Assembly: GCA_011799875.1 (NCBI GenBank)
Contig: CM022297.1
Location: forward strand, 447,255,292 to 447,319,291
From: Thinopyrum elongatum
Lineage: Eukaryota; Streptophyta; Magnoliopsida; Poales; Poaceae
Direction: 5' to 3'
DNA length: 64,000 bases
Shown: one piece after another, positions 32,300-42,406 of the stretch
Position numbering within the stretch: position 1 is the stretch's first letter
Layout of the letters: every line of letters begins with the position of its first letter
The notes under the pieces: model-generated
The model's database searches: none
What the model saw: only the letters and a program-made list of their open reading frames with translations
What the model was told of the DNA's origin: nothing
Position numbers and translations under genes: made by a program

Positions 32300-32454
32300 G
32301 CCACCACGTCTTTAGTACCGGTTCGTGCCACGAACCGGTACTAATGATCGCCGCCCGCCTAGCCGTTGGAACCGGCACTAATGAGCACATTAGTGCCGGT
32401 TCAGTTACAAACCGGGACTAATGTGCTTCACATTAGGCCCTTTTTCTACTAGTG
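32300..32454. repeat. CACTA right subterminal repeats and terminus
   Basis: TTTAGTACCGGTTCGTGCC facing GGCACGAACCGGTACTAAT-type copies (about 32311-32345), then ACCGGCACTAATGAGCACAT and TTAGTGCCGGTTCAG, lead to the terminus CTACTAGTG at 32446-32454. These are the expected transposase-binding repeats. Confidence 0.88.
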
Positions 32455-32720
32455 GTTGCACCCGACTGCAAGGTGGTGGTTGATGACATCAAGAATCACA
32501 GTGCAATAGTGTACGGAGCTATCATACATGAAATCGTAGAGTATTCTAGTAGTTTTATTTTATGAAATTTCGTTCATGAGTTTAGGAGTTTGAATTTCGA
32601 GACTCGTAATTTAGCAGAGCATGCTTTGAATTTAGGGGTTGGCCGCCATATTTGGTCAGGCCAAGCTAGTGATCTTTTGTTCATCCGTTCAATAAGGCTT
32701 CACGAGATTGCCTAAAAAAA
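32455..32720 (+). pseudogene. LINE RNase H remnant, right part, with poly(A)
   Basis: After the second GTT the frame continues APDCKVVVDDIKNHSAIVYG, AIIHEIVEYS, a TGA, then FRSLNFETRNLAEHALNLGV and GRHIW, the C-terminal half of the RNase H domain begun at 15887-16351. The stop after RLHEIA is followed by AATAAGGCTTCACGAG-type tail sequence and seven A at 32714-32720, the LINE 3' end. Confidence 0.85.
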
Positions 32721-32983
32721 CTAACAAGAGATCTCAAGCACACCAGGATAATCAACCAACTGTAAAAAGGCAGATTGTTTTTGAATGCCCATTTCCCGTG
32801 CAAGGGAACTACGCTTTTGAGTTATGGACTCACCGTGGGACATTAAGCATAGGTCCCATGGAGAAGGTCTCTGCCACGACAGTCACTCTGGCTCAACGAG
32901 CATGCACGGGTTGGGTCAGTTGGTGGGAATTAGCAACGAAGTGACATGCTGACAGAGAGAGCCCGAGAAGAAAATGTTTCCCC

Positions 32984-33035
<52 letters not shown>

Positions 33036-33458
33036 AGAAGAAGAAGAAGAAAATATCTCTACCAAGGCTGCTCATTATCAATCCTCAAAAAAAAAGGCTG
33101 CTCATTATCCATGGCGAACGACTATGCTAAAAACAATACCAAATGCACGACCGAACACTCATTCATTCGACGGAAGGGCAGCCTGAAAAGGGCAAACTTA
33201 CACAGAACAACATGGAAACGATTCCTTTCAACGATAAAGAAACATGGAAACGATTTCAACTTCAAAGTTCAAACCACAGCAAGTACTCGTTGGAGTACAA
33301 ACTAAAACGACACAAACCTACGCGACAACAATCTCTGCTTCTGCTTATTATTGCCTCCGACTACGTTCGTGGCCATACTCATACCACACCACGGCGACCC
33401 ACAACACTTGCCCATCTCATTCTCATCAGGTGCGAGCGTGCGTGTCCGTCCTCACTCC
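32721..33458. other. 3' flank of Ole e 1-like gene, with (GA)n
   Basis: A GA microsatellite occupies about 32985-33031, followed by GAAGAAGAA. The region between 33110 and 33458 is the downstream side of the minus-strand Ole e 1-like gene and presumably contains its 3' UTR. No other gene is supported. Confidence 0.55.
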
Positions 33459-34158
33459 TCAGTAGTAGGCCGGGCACTTGGAGCCCTTGCGCGGCGCGTA
33501 CATGAGCGCGGTCCTGGCGCTGTATACGCCGCGCACGCCCTCCGGCAGCGGCGACGACGGCTTCGCCTCCTCCCTCTTGAGGACGATCCCCAGCGAGGCG
33601 TCTGCCGGGAGGAAGGGCGCGTCGCAGAGCGGCGTGGGCGAGGTGCGGAGGTACACCCGGCAGCTGCGCCGGCTGAACATGGCCAGGTCGTACACCATCA
33701 CCAGGAAGTAGCCGTTCTCGTCCGTCGCCGTGCTCGTCATGTTCAGCACCCGGTACCCGCCCTTGCTCCCGTAGCACACCAGCTTCGCCGTCGCGTCTGC
33801 ATTGCATTGCACGCGTTCATTCACGTCAATACGTACGGCCGGCGGGGGTTAAGGAATAAGGACAAGTAATTTAATTTAACGGGATGTCGTCGGAGGACGT
33901 ACTGGGGAGAGGCGAGGCGTCCATGCCGTCGTTGTAGCCCCGGATCTTGCAGGACTTGCAGTAGATGAGACCCTGGACGATGATCACCGGCTGGATCGGC
34001 GCTGGCGCCGGCGTCGGGGGGTAGGACGAAGGCGACAGAGCTGGAGCGACGTGCTTGTAAGTAGACGGCTCGTCCATGGACGCATCGGAACAGAGGAGGA
34101 GGGAGCCCAGGAGGAGAGCAGCAACGGCTCCATGGATCTTGAAGCTGATGGACACCAT
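33459..34158 (-). CDS. Pollen Ole e 1/extensin-like secreted protein (2 exons)
   Basis: Exon 1 is 34158-33903 (donor GTACGT) and exon 2 is 33796-33459 (acceptor TGCAG), separated by a 106-bp intron, giving 197 residues. I start at ATG 34158 ([10 protein letters not shown]); the open frame begins two codons earlier with GTG. An N-terminal hydrophobic stretch ([17 protein letters not shown]) is a signal peptide, followed by a Pro-rich segment ([15 protein letters not shown]). Then comes the Ole e 1 domain: [56 protein letters not shown], with a C-terminal SKCPAYY. The conserved cysteines are present and no frame damage is seen. Family members are secreted cell-wall proteins, often of pollen, root or pistil; the exact role cannot be read from sequence. 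This is the only host gene here that looks complete. Confidence 0.88.
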
Positions 34159-34248
34159 TCTCACTGAGCCCTTAGCTTAGCTACCTGCCTAGCTGATGTT
34201 TTTTCAAAGCTGGACGACGGTGGTGAGACGTTAACCGAGCATGAGCCA

Positions 34249-34255
34249 ATTTATA
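34249..34255 (-). promoter_or_regulatory. TATA box of the Ole e 1-like gene
   Basis: TATAAAT on the minus strand, about 91-97 bp upstream of the start codon at 34158, in GCCTCTCTATAAATTGGCTC context. The position fits a plant core promoter with a 5' UTR of about 60 bp. Confidence 0.65.
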
Positions 34256-35559
34256 GAGAGGCAGCAGGGACCAGGGAGAGGTCCATCGATCAGCTAGCTA
34301 GGGTTCGTTCATGTCTTACGTTTGACCAGTTGCTTCGTGATCAAATAAGAGACCGAGCTAGCGGCTGGATGAGATTCCGGCTGCAGTTAATGCTTTTGTT
34401 GTGTTGCCAACGCTAGCGACGCCGTAGGGTTCTAAACAAATGCAGAGTAGTGAACTGCAAGTCTGCAGGCATGGAAGCACCGTTCATTTCATGCATCCTG
34501 GACCAGAATCCTGCCATCGTTTTACACCTGCATGGGGAGCTAGCTAGCAGGCATGAACAACCAGGAGCCTTCTTGGCTTAGCGCTTGCTGGATAACAGTC
34601 AGTTGAATTGTGCCAATATTGTACCAACAAATGTAGTTCATCATCCGTGCTCTGTCCCTCGGCTAGTTAAGCTTAAACTGGCTGAAACGGCTAGTAGGAC
34701 TGAACCTGCTGGCTGAGTTTACTTTCTCAGGGTTTGACCCCTCCCTTTTACTGAACTGAATCGTGACTACTCCCACGTACATGATGCCATCCTTTAGTTA
34801 CTGTGGTCCTATTAAGTATTACTACTACAATGGGTAGATTAATTGATCATGTCGTTCTTTACTTACTGTGGTCCTATTACATTGGATCGATCTGCACTAG
34901 CCTGTTAAAATAGATGAGCAGATGGGTAAATTAATTGACCATGCCATTGGGGCGCGTAGCTCGGAGGTTTCTTTACTTACGTTTGTTTGCTTCTACTCGT
35001 CTCGGTCCATGCAATGAAAAACGGAAGATTACACGCACGAAAATGCGTGCGGGGTCGCGGCCAAGGCAAGCAAGTTGGCCTCCTGATCCCCCGATTTCAG
35101 GCATCGATTGCAGCGAAACAATCCTTGTTTTAGATGATCGAAGCAAACCTTCAAATTAAGCAAACTTATTTTCCGGTTCGCGACGGTGCTTCACTGTGCT
35201 CGCACCGTCGCATGTGGACCTTGTAGGCCGTAGCTTATGGCTCGTCTCTCATGGCACGGCCCTTGCATGTGGTTTCACACACACACACACAGTGCAGCAG
35301 CATGCAACAAGCCTAACTAGCCCTCAAAACAAAAAGATCTTGTGTGAAGCCATAGGTGAAACACATGTGGACAACACTACTCCAGAGTCCAGATTAACCC
35401 TTCAGGCAGTTAAACCCTTCACTTGAGTTTAGAGCTTGTCACACACAGCAGAAGCTATAGCGCTCAGGTTAGGCTTGAACCTGGCCCGAACTGTCAACTA
35501 CAATAAAATTGAGGTCAATTCCAACAACATGAAGTGTCCATCACAATGCAGGAGGGGAG
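34256..35559. other. Upstream region of the Ole e 1-like gene
   Basis: Putative promoter and intergenic sequence. A short CA repeat lies at 35278-35291. GGTCCTATTA-containing blocks at about 34804 and 34870 are similar to each other. I see no transposon termini or second gene. Confidence 0.4.
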
Positions 35560-35790
35560 CCCTTCATCCGTAGCAAGAGCTATTTTTATGATTGTTATTT
35601 CATGTCTTTAGAGTTTGCACATGTCATTTATGATCACTGTAATAGGGAAAGTAATCAAGTAGCTCATGAACTAGCCACACTAGCTAGATTATCTCCTCCT
35701 AATCTTTTGATGGATTCCGCCCTTGAGGTTGTGCCCCATGCTCATAAACAGTGCTATGGTTTCTTATAACCGAATAAAGAGAGTAGTTTT
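35560..35790 (+). pseudogene. LINE RNase H C-terminal fragment
   Basis: The plus strand encodes SLEFAHVIYDHCNRESNQVA, HELATLARLSPPNLLMDSAL and EVVPHAH before a stop (TAA near 35768), followed by AATAAAGAGAG. This is the C-terminal piece of a retroelement RNase H domain (the NQVAHELA motif). Everything upstream is lost. Confidence 0.65.
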
Positions 35791-35795
35791 TTTGG

Positions 35796-36236
35796 ATCCC
35801 TAGCTCCATGGAGCTCGAAATTTTGGAAAAAATATATCAAAAACTAGATTTTAATGTTTCAAAAAATTGTAAACAAATACACATGTATCTAGTGATGTAT
35901 ACTTCATCATTGTAAATTTTCATGATGAAATACATTTTGATGTGGTCTTACACACAAACAAAAAATCATGTACCTTTATAATGAATAGTACAAGTCTTTC
36001 AAAGTCATGATGTAATACGTTCTGATGTAGCGTATTACATCAGAACGTATTACATCATGAAATTTTACGGATATAAAATTTCATGATGTAATACGTTCTG
36101 ATGTGAGCTACACAAAAAAAAACCATGACTTTGAAAGACTTGTACTATTCATTATAAAAAAATTCAGCACAAAAGGTTGATTTATGAATTTTTCAAAAAT
36201 CAGGCTCCATGGAGCCCGAGCTCTATTATGAATTTC
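35796..36236. mobile_element. Fold-back (long-TIR) MITE-like element
   Basis: GCTCCATGGAGCTCGAAATTTT near 35807 faces AAAAATCAGGCTCCATGGAGC near 36196. Inside, AATAGTACAAGTCTTTCAAAG (35984) faces CTTTGAAAGACTTGTACTATT (36128). At the centre TCATGATGTAATACGTTCTG is followed by its inverse (36007-36061), with a third copy near 36082. The whole segment can fold on itself. I could not fix a TSD, so the boundaries are approximate. Confidence 0.65.
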
Positions 36237-36389
36237 TGAATAATTGAGGTTTTAATTGTCAATAAAATAGAGCTTGTCACAGACCCTCCAGCGGTCAAGG
36301 GGGAGATAGTCTCCACTGACAGGTGTCGGACGATCAATGAAAACTTGAAAAGTGATCACCATGGGCGTGCCCAAAAGACATATCAGTGG

Positions 36390-36589
36390 GAGCTTTGCTA
36401 CAGCTACGTAAAAAAGTTACGAAACATTACGTATGACATTAGTTGGCCGGTTTTGATTAGCAGAAAGGGGGGCCCACCCTGAAAATCAGGGGGGAGAGGT
36501 TAGTGAGAGGAAGACACGTCTCTACGTAGCACAATTTATGTAAGTTAATTACATTTACGTAAGTTAATTACATAGGTGTAGGATTTTCG
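36390..36589. mobile_element. Mutator-like MITE (200 bp), 9-bp TSD
   Basis: It is flanked by TATCAGTGG at 36381-36389 and 36590-36598. The ends GAGCTTTGCTACAGCTACGT and ACATAGGTGTAGGATTTTCG are imperfect inverse copies sharing GCTACA and CTACGTAA-like blocks. The homologous repeat at 43485 lacks the insert, showing the empty site. A 9-bp TSD fits Mutator-like elements. Confidence 0.8.
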
Positions 36590-37155
36590 TATCAGTGGTC
36601 ACCTGTCGGAGGCAGCCCAGGAGGGCGTGTCTATGTATGGCTCGAAGTGATTCCTACGTGGCAGGCCCAGAAACCACATGGCGTTGTCATGCTGACGTTG
36701 CGCATGTTTTTCTTTACTTTTTTTGTATTTGAAAACGGTATTAAATAAGTATATTATGAAAAAATAAATTAGCTAATGTTTAAAAGTGTTCATCGCACAT
36801 TTAGTAGAAAATATAAATGCAGTATATAAAAATGTTGCTCAACTTATAAGAACTGTTTGTGCCATTAAAAAACAAGTGTATGTGACATTAAAAAATGTTC
36901 ACGCAGAAAGAATGTACATCGCATTTATTTAAAATGTATAAACCGTTAATACCATTCAAAATATGTACGTTACATTTTATAAAAATGTTCACGGCTTTCA
37001 AACAAAATGTTTGTGACATCTAAAAATATATCCAATGTATCAAAATGTTCAAGTAATGATTCATATCATACAAAAATATGTTTCAACGTGTATTTCAAAA
37101 AATGTTTAAAAGAAGTATTTGAAAAAATAATGTATTTAAAAATGTTAAACATATA

Positions 37156-37393
37156 CTCCCTCCATTACATAATGTAGTGCACCCACATTTTTCGAGATTT
37201 AACTTTGACCATATATTTAACCAACACGGAAGACTGCGGCGGGAGCATAAAAGACACCTTTGAATTCATATTCGAAAGAAGTTTTCAAAGTTATAATTTT
37301 TTTAGTAAAATGATTTATGTATTATTGGTGTAATTTATGGTCAAAGTTGAATCTCGAAAAGCATGGATGCACTGCATTATGGAATAGAGGGAG
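37156..37393. mobile_element. Stowaway MITE (238 bp), TA target
   Basis: The ends CTCCCTCCATTACATAATGT and its inverse ACTGCATTATGGAATAGAGG plus GAG are flanked by TA at 37154-37155 and 37394-37395. It is nested in the AT-rich repeat above. Confidence 0.88.
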
Positions 37394-37620
37394 TATAAGA
37401 CAATGTTTTAGATGTATAAACAAATACAATGTGTATGAAAAAAGGTAGATATCAAAACATATATTAAAAAATGTTAATCATGTATTGAAAAATATTAAAC
37501 ATGTATAAAAATGTGTTTCTATAGTATACAAAAAATGTACAATATGTATGAAAAATTAGTTATTTAAAAAAAAGAGAGAAAGAAACCAAAAAACCAGTGA
37601 AAATCGAAGAAAGAAAAAAA

Positions 37621-38234
37621 ATGAAGAAAACCTGTCAAAAAACTGAAGAAAACCAAGGAAAACGGATGCTGCATTAGTGGAAAAACCAACAAAAAGTCAC
37701 AGGAAAAACAACTCATGTTCAGATAGAGTGTTGGGCCGGCCTAGCAGCCGTCGCGATGTAGGCGATTCTTAATAGGAATCAGTGTGAGCGACACATAACT
37801 CTCAGGGCCTAGGAGCCTTCTGCTGCCCGTTAGACGTCAGTAGAGGTTTGTGAGATTTTATTGTGCGCAAAACATCATTTTCTTTCCTAAGCGAGAGGGC
37901 CGGGGAAGCCGACCTCACTTAAGAACAAGCCAAGCCATGCTTTTTAAATAAAAAAATGAGCCTCTCTAGCCAATTGTTTGTGTGTGAATGTGTTTCTATA
38001 TTGCTAAATATAGCTATAAAAATCTTAACTCAAGAAAAAAAATATGTTCCATATGGTACTAAACTTTGTTTATACATTTTGAGAGATTTTCATTTATATT
38101 AATTAATATCCATGCCACTGTTGAACAATTCTAATGTCCATTTACTTTAGAGAAATGACCATGACTATCCAAATGAAGTAATCGCATACTGCAAAATAAT
38201 GAATCTTAGGGCAAAAATAGCGCGGGCATACTTA
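37621..38234. other. Spacer, tail of AT-rich repeat
   Basis: A-rich remainder of the repeat to about 37720, then unclassified sequence. I see no gene. Confidence 0.4.
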
Positions 38235-38351
38235 GGCCCAATTCTTTGGTGGCTGCTGAAATAAGGTGCCCTCTCCCCAGCTTAATCTACAAACCCTGGG
38301 ACTAAGCTGGTGGGGGTGGCTTACGCCATAAGCTGTCAAAAGAATTGGGCC
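38235..38351. mobile_element. Tourist-like MITE (117 bp)
   Basis: The ends GGCCCAATTCTTTGG and CAAAAGAATTGGGCC are inverse copies, flanked by TTA at 38232-38234 and 38352-38354. It is a PIF/Harbinger-type non-autonomous element. Confidence 0.88.
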
Positions 38352-39035
38352 TTAGAACATAAACTATCATTGAAAACTTAAACAAAAGAAAAAGTCTATT
38401 TTCTCTCCCCTACTACTACTCAAACCACAAGAGATGCAGCAGTGTGACGCCGTCGTACCCTGAGAGATGCAGCAGCGCCGCCATGGCCGGCACAAAGCAC
38501 GACAGTCGATGCAGCCCGCAGCTTGCGCGGCACCGAGGAACTTAGAGAGCTCACCACACCGCCGAGGCCACGGAGCACCACGCCGCTGGGTCTGCACCGC
38601 CATCACCAACCCTGGCGCCGCCCATAACCTAGGAAGCCGCCCCACCTGCCCAGCACGCCGCCGTACGCCATCAATAGTCCCGAAACCGTTCGTAGTTTCC
38701 TGCAGATTAGAAAAAGGACAGGGTCATGGGGTAGGTTGGGTAAGGTTAGCGAGTCAAACGCACGATACGTAAAATTACGTCGACCCCGATATAATTTTCC
38801 AGCGAGGGACGGTTGGCCTTTTCCAATCGCAAAATCGTGGCTTGGTTGGACGCAAGTTCGGGGCTTCGGGCTCGGTCGATCGATCAGGGTGAGCAATAAG
38901 TTCTTCTTCACCCTGGGTGGATTGATGGAGTGTCTGGGTTTTTTTTCTTTTGCGGGGATGGAGTGTCTGGTTTTAAGGAGGAAGACGAGAGAATTAAGGT
39001 CAGATCGGAGTAAAGGGCTAACTACTAAGTCCCTA
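38352..39035. other. Spacer, shares a block with 44530
   Basis: CCCCTACTACTACTCAAACC followed by ACAAGAGATG at 38407 also occurs at 44539, next to a CACTA-like terminus, so part of this stretch may be CACTA-derived. Open frames at 38467-38772 and 38603-39046 lack any family signature. Confidence 0.4.
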
Positions 39036-39052
39036 GCTGTATCCACACGATT

Positions 39053-39326
39053 TTTTTTTGAACACAGTACAGACGCAAGCGCTCATATACACGCGCATAC
39101 ACTCACCCCTATGAACATCTCCGAAAGACTGAGCCGGCATATCATCTTGAAATTTACGAAGTCACCGTAGGCACCTCGTCGTCGACGGGAACGTCTCCTC
39201 CCACTGAATGCGCATCGCCGGAAATCCTGAAATAAATCCAGGAATAAATGCGAGCACCAAGACTTGAACCCTAGTGGGCTGGGGATATCACAGTCCCTCT
39301 AACCATCCAACCACAGATTGGTTCGC
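39053..39326 (-). mobile_element. Full-length Au-type SINE with 17-bp TSD
   Basis: Flanked by GCTGTATCCACACGATT at 39036-39052 and 39327-39343. The minus strand begins with a tRNA-like head (GGTTGGATGGTTAGAGGGAC, then the B-box-like GGGTTCAAGTC). It continues through GGCGATGCGCATTCAGTGGG and CGACGACGAGGTGCCTACGG and ends GTCTGTACTGTGTTC with a short A run (T run 39051-39059 on the plus strand). The internal A/B boxes would allow RNA polymerase III transcription, and the perfect TSD suggests a fairly recent insertion. Confidence 0.93.
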
Positions 39327-39343
39327 GCTGTATCCACACGATT

Positions 39344-39858
39344 GAAGCCTTTTCAAGAGTCAGATAAACACGTACATGGAGAGTTGATTTCTCCATAAAG
39401 TGCGTTGAGTTTCCGAGTAGCTAGTACTCTGGTACTGCCTAAAATAACGCCAGGTAGTTTCCCATACATAGATGAGAATTTTACACTAGTTTTGATTTAT
39501 TATCTAAAACTTCTATCCATCGTTTTTTTTTTTGGTTTGGTCTGTTTATGTAATCACCTTTTTTCATTATATCTATATATCTAATACTTCTATCCGCTGG
39601 TTTAGTTTGCTTGATTTGGTTTGGTTATGTAATCACCTTCTTACATGGAAATTTTTTGTTCTTTCACATTTTCTCATGTAGGACTTCTATTATAAGCAGG
39701 CTTTTTTTTGCGGGTAATAGCAGGCTGCATTTCTACTTCTACCTGGTACGTGCTTTGTGTCACATCTGCACACCGAGTAAACATGGCTCCAATTTCTAGT
39801 GGCGAGTTTGAGAACAGCCCAAAAATCTTGTTAAGTGATGCATACATATGAAGTTGAT
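39344..39858. other. Spacer, nothing recognised
   Basis: AT-rich, with two similar blocks (TTTGGTTATGTAATCACCTT near 39621 and TGTTTATGTAATCACCTTTT near 39542). I see no gene. Confidence 0.4.
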
Positions 39859-39873
39859 AAACCACTGCCAGTT

Positions 39874-40243
39874 TTTCGAAAAGTGAAATATATTAATATC
39901 AAGTAGATACCAATTACACCCAGTCTCTGCACCAACAAGATGCCTAAAAACATTCAAGATGCACACAGCCAAAAAAAAAGAGAAAGAAAAAAAACCTGCC
40001 ACATTGAACAGTCACCCGTAGTAGCAACCCTCTAACCACCACCAAAGACAGCATCCGGACTAGAAAAAAGGCTCTCCAAAAGCAACACCTTCAGAAAGGA
40101 AACAATGCACAAGCGTTGTCGTTGCCCGATCAAAGATCGTAGGTTTTCACCATGGAGAAAGATCACGTTCCCAAAACAATGACTTCAACAAGGCCACTGC
40201 CAAGCACAACCAGTAAAGGCCAGACCTTGGGTTTTCACCCTGG
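39874..40243 (-). mobile_element. Non-LTR-type insertion (370 bp), 15-bp TSD
   Basis: AAACCACTGCCAGTT occurs at 39859-39873 and 40244-40258. The minus-strand 3' end would be TATTTCACTTTTCGAAAAA, resembling the 3' ends of a common Triticeae retroelement group. It carries the CAGACCTTGG/TTTTCACCC phrase also seen near 1335. It is non-coding and its class is uncertain. Confidence 0.65.
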
Positions 40244-40398
40244 AAACCACTGCCAGTTGCTTGTTTTGTTCAAATTTTGTTCCCACGTGGCCTTGAGGAT
40301 TGCAGTAGCATTCTGCTTTGCAGGGGAATAAATAGGCCACGTATGGGCATTTTTGGTTGGTTTCAAAGGCACAACAGAAAACCAGCCAATATTAATTA

Positions 40399-41089
40399 GG
40401 GTGAATTTCATATATGCCACAAAAAACTTGTCCGTACCCCCATTTGTTATTGGAAATTTTCCTCCACCAAATATGCCATTGAAATTTTGCACCGCGTACA
40501 GATATGCCACTATGGTCAGTTTGACCGTTAGTTGACTGTCAAGTGGCACTTGAAAAGATGATTTTGCCCCTGGTCGTTCCTTGCGACCAGCACTGTAGCG
40601 CCGATGTACTGTAGCACCCCGAACAAATCTGGGCAGGTTCAAAAGTGTGGGTCAATGTACTGTAGCAGCATATGGAAGTACAAAAATTGTTAATGTTTTT
40701 CAAATTTTGTTCACTTTTTAAAAAAATTGTTCACAATTCAAAAAATTGTTCGCAATTTCAAAAACTATTATTTTTTAAAAAAAGTGGTCGCTACAGTACT
40801 GGATGCCACAGTACATCGGCGTTACAGTACATTTGCCCCACAATTTCAAAATCGCCCAGATTTGTTCGGGATGCTACAGTACATCGGCGTTACAGTGCTG
40901 GTCACAAGGAACGACCAGGGGCAAAATCGTCTTTTCAAGTACCACTTGACAGTCAACTAACGGTCAAACTGACCATAGTGGCATATCTGTACGCGGTGCA
41001 AATTTTCAATGGCATATTTGATGGAGGGAAATTTCCAATGGCAGATGGGGGTACGGACAAGTTTTGAGTGGCATATATGAAATTCACCC
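40399..41089. mobile_element. Long-TIR Mutator-like element (691 bp), 9-bp TSD
   Basis: The TSD TATTAATTA lies at 40390-40398 and 41090-41098. The element begins GGGTGAATTTCATATATGCC and ends with the inverse GGCATATATGAAATTCACCC. The arms remain complementary for about 260 bp (ATATGCCACTATGGTCAGTT facing AACTGACCATAGTGGCATAT; TGACAGTCAACTAACGGTCA; CGATGTACTGTAGCA). The centre (about 40680-40795) is AT-rich with ATTGTTCACAATT repeats. No transposase. RNA from it would fold into a long hairpin. Confidence 0.88.
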
Positions 41090-41206
41090 TATTAATTAAT
41101 TCGTAACGAGCTACCAACATTCATGGCTATTGGAGAACAGCCAAAGAAGCAGACATTCATTCATTCATGGGAAGCAAGGATTCGACAAGCCAATCTGTTG
41201 TTGGTA

Positions 41207-41345
41207 CAACCCTAAGTTTACAAAAACTCTCGACCGACAAATTAACTCCACAGTTTACAACATTTGACCAACACCTAAACTGGTAGCAACACAAAGTTTT
41301 GGCAGCTCCGCAACAAAAACCATTGTCTTTGACAATCTGGTGCCA
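41207..41345. repeat. Direct repeat, copy 1 (with 41618-41757)
   Basis: AGTTTACAAAAACTCTCGAC, AAATTAACTCCACAGTTTAC and ACTGGTAGCAACACAAAGTT recur at 41618-41757, about 412 bp downstream, at roughly 88% identity by eye. No coding function seen. Confidence 0.75.
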
Positions 41346-41617
41346 GATCACCATCAAACCAGAGAAATACACCATTTGTAATGTTGTCCTATAGAGCAAA
41401 GATCGTAAACGAACCAAGTGACAAGAGGTTCATGCATCTTCAGATTGTACAACAAGAGGTTCATCCATCACATCTAGCAGTCACCCAATTTGGTTTGTTG
41501 ACTCCTACAGGACCTGGACTTAACACAAGTAGAACTTCAAATGACAAAATTGCATGACCTGAATATGTGTATACTACTCTGACTAGAACAAAGTACTTGA
41601 CACTTACCTTCCATCAA

Positions 41618-41757
41618 AGTTTACAACAACTCCCGGCTCACAAATTAACTCCACAGTTTACAACTTTCAACCAACACCCAAACTGGTAGCAACACAAAGT
41701 TTTGGCAGCGCCGCAACAACGCCATTATCTTGGACAAACTGGTGTCGGGTCACACCA
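41618..41757. repeat. Direct repeat, copy 2
   Basis: Second copy of the block at 41207 (AGTTTACAACAACTCCCGGC, AAATTAACTCCACAGTTTAC, GCAACACAAAGTTTTGGCAG). Sequence between and after the copies has no recognised gene. Confidence 0.75.
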
Positions 41758-42312
41758 AAAATGAATGCAGCCCATGTGATCTCCTCAATATGATCCTCCT
41801 TTTTCAGAGCATAGCATTTCCTTCCTGAGATTTGTAAACAAGGTGTCCTTCCTCTGGCACAGAAAAATGCAATGCACAGCTTCAGATTCACAAACTAAAT
41901 CTTATTTTATAATGATCCAGAAAGACATTAGAAAAATCTCACGCCAGCGGAGGTACCACCGACGACGGCTCCACGGACGACGGCTGCAAGAAAAGCTCGA
42001 GGCTCGTGAGCTGCTCGAGATCGACTCGAATTTTGGCTCGACTCGAGATTGACTCGAAATGTAATGAGCTGAGTATGAGCACTTTATAGAGCTCGGTCGA
42101 GAAAGAAGCTGATCTTGGGCCAACACTAGCTCGCTCGATTCTAGCTCGATATCGGGTAATTATATGAAATAATCTTGACACACATTTAAAGAAAATAGGG
42201 TAATTTATTGCGATATACATTTCGTATAATTTTTCTCTATTTTACCTACTAGCAAACAAAGCTTAATTAAGCACAAACATAATTTAGCCTAAATATGTAA
42301 GTGGTCAGTCCT

Positions 42313-42349
42313 GTGTTTAATATCTTGTTTATTCTTAGCCAAAGTATTA
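42313..42349 (+). repeat. 37-bp exact inverted repeat, arm 1
   Basis: This stretch (centre TCTTGTTTATTCTTAGCC) is exactly the reverse complement of 43502-43538, about 1.15 kb away. See the second arm. Confidence 0.85.
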
Positions 42350-42406
42350 AAGTGGAGGCACCTTCATTGTTCTATCTTTCTAGTTCATCACGACTCTTGC
42401 ATATGA

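Larger units (their letters stand above)
16352..32454. mobile_element. CACTA (En/Spm-type) transposon, 16.1 kb
   Basis: The right end reads TTTTTCTACTAGTG (inverse of CACTAGTAGAAAAA) at 32441-32454. The left end at 16352 reads TAGTGCAGAACCGGGC, that is CACTAGTG-like with the first three bases CAC missing. The flanks are GTT at 16349-16351 and 32455-32457, the 3-bp TSD expected for CACTA elements, and removing the insert rejoins an RNase H reading frame. Subterminal TTTAGTACCGGTT-type repeats lie at both ends. Inside, all on the minus strand, are a TNP2-type transposase, a second gene with an Ulp1-like domain, and small ORFs. A solo LTR of 4.2 kb is nested at 18425-22599, so the element itself is about 11.9 kb. 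Confidence 0.93.
36262..37620. repeat. AT-rich dispersed repeat, copy 1
   Basis: This copy shares its GAAAACT...ACC...GGGC...GCCCAAAAG start, GTGATTCCTA, CATGTGGCATTATCATG-like part and the long AAAAATGTTCAC/TGTGACATT body with 43380-44220. It is interrupted by two MITEs (36390-36589 and 37156-37393). The A-rich tail with GAAAAACCAACAAAAAGTCAC follows to about 37720. The class is unknown. Confidence 0.6.

Noticed and set aside
33351..33869. Plus-strand 172-codon frame over the Ole e 1-like gene
   Set aside because: Antisense shadow of exon 2 of the minus-strand gene, which has the domain and splice sites.
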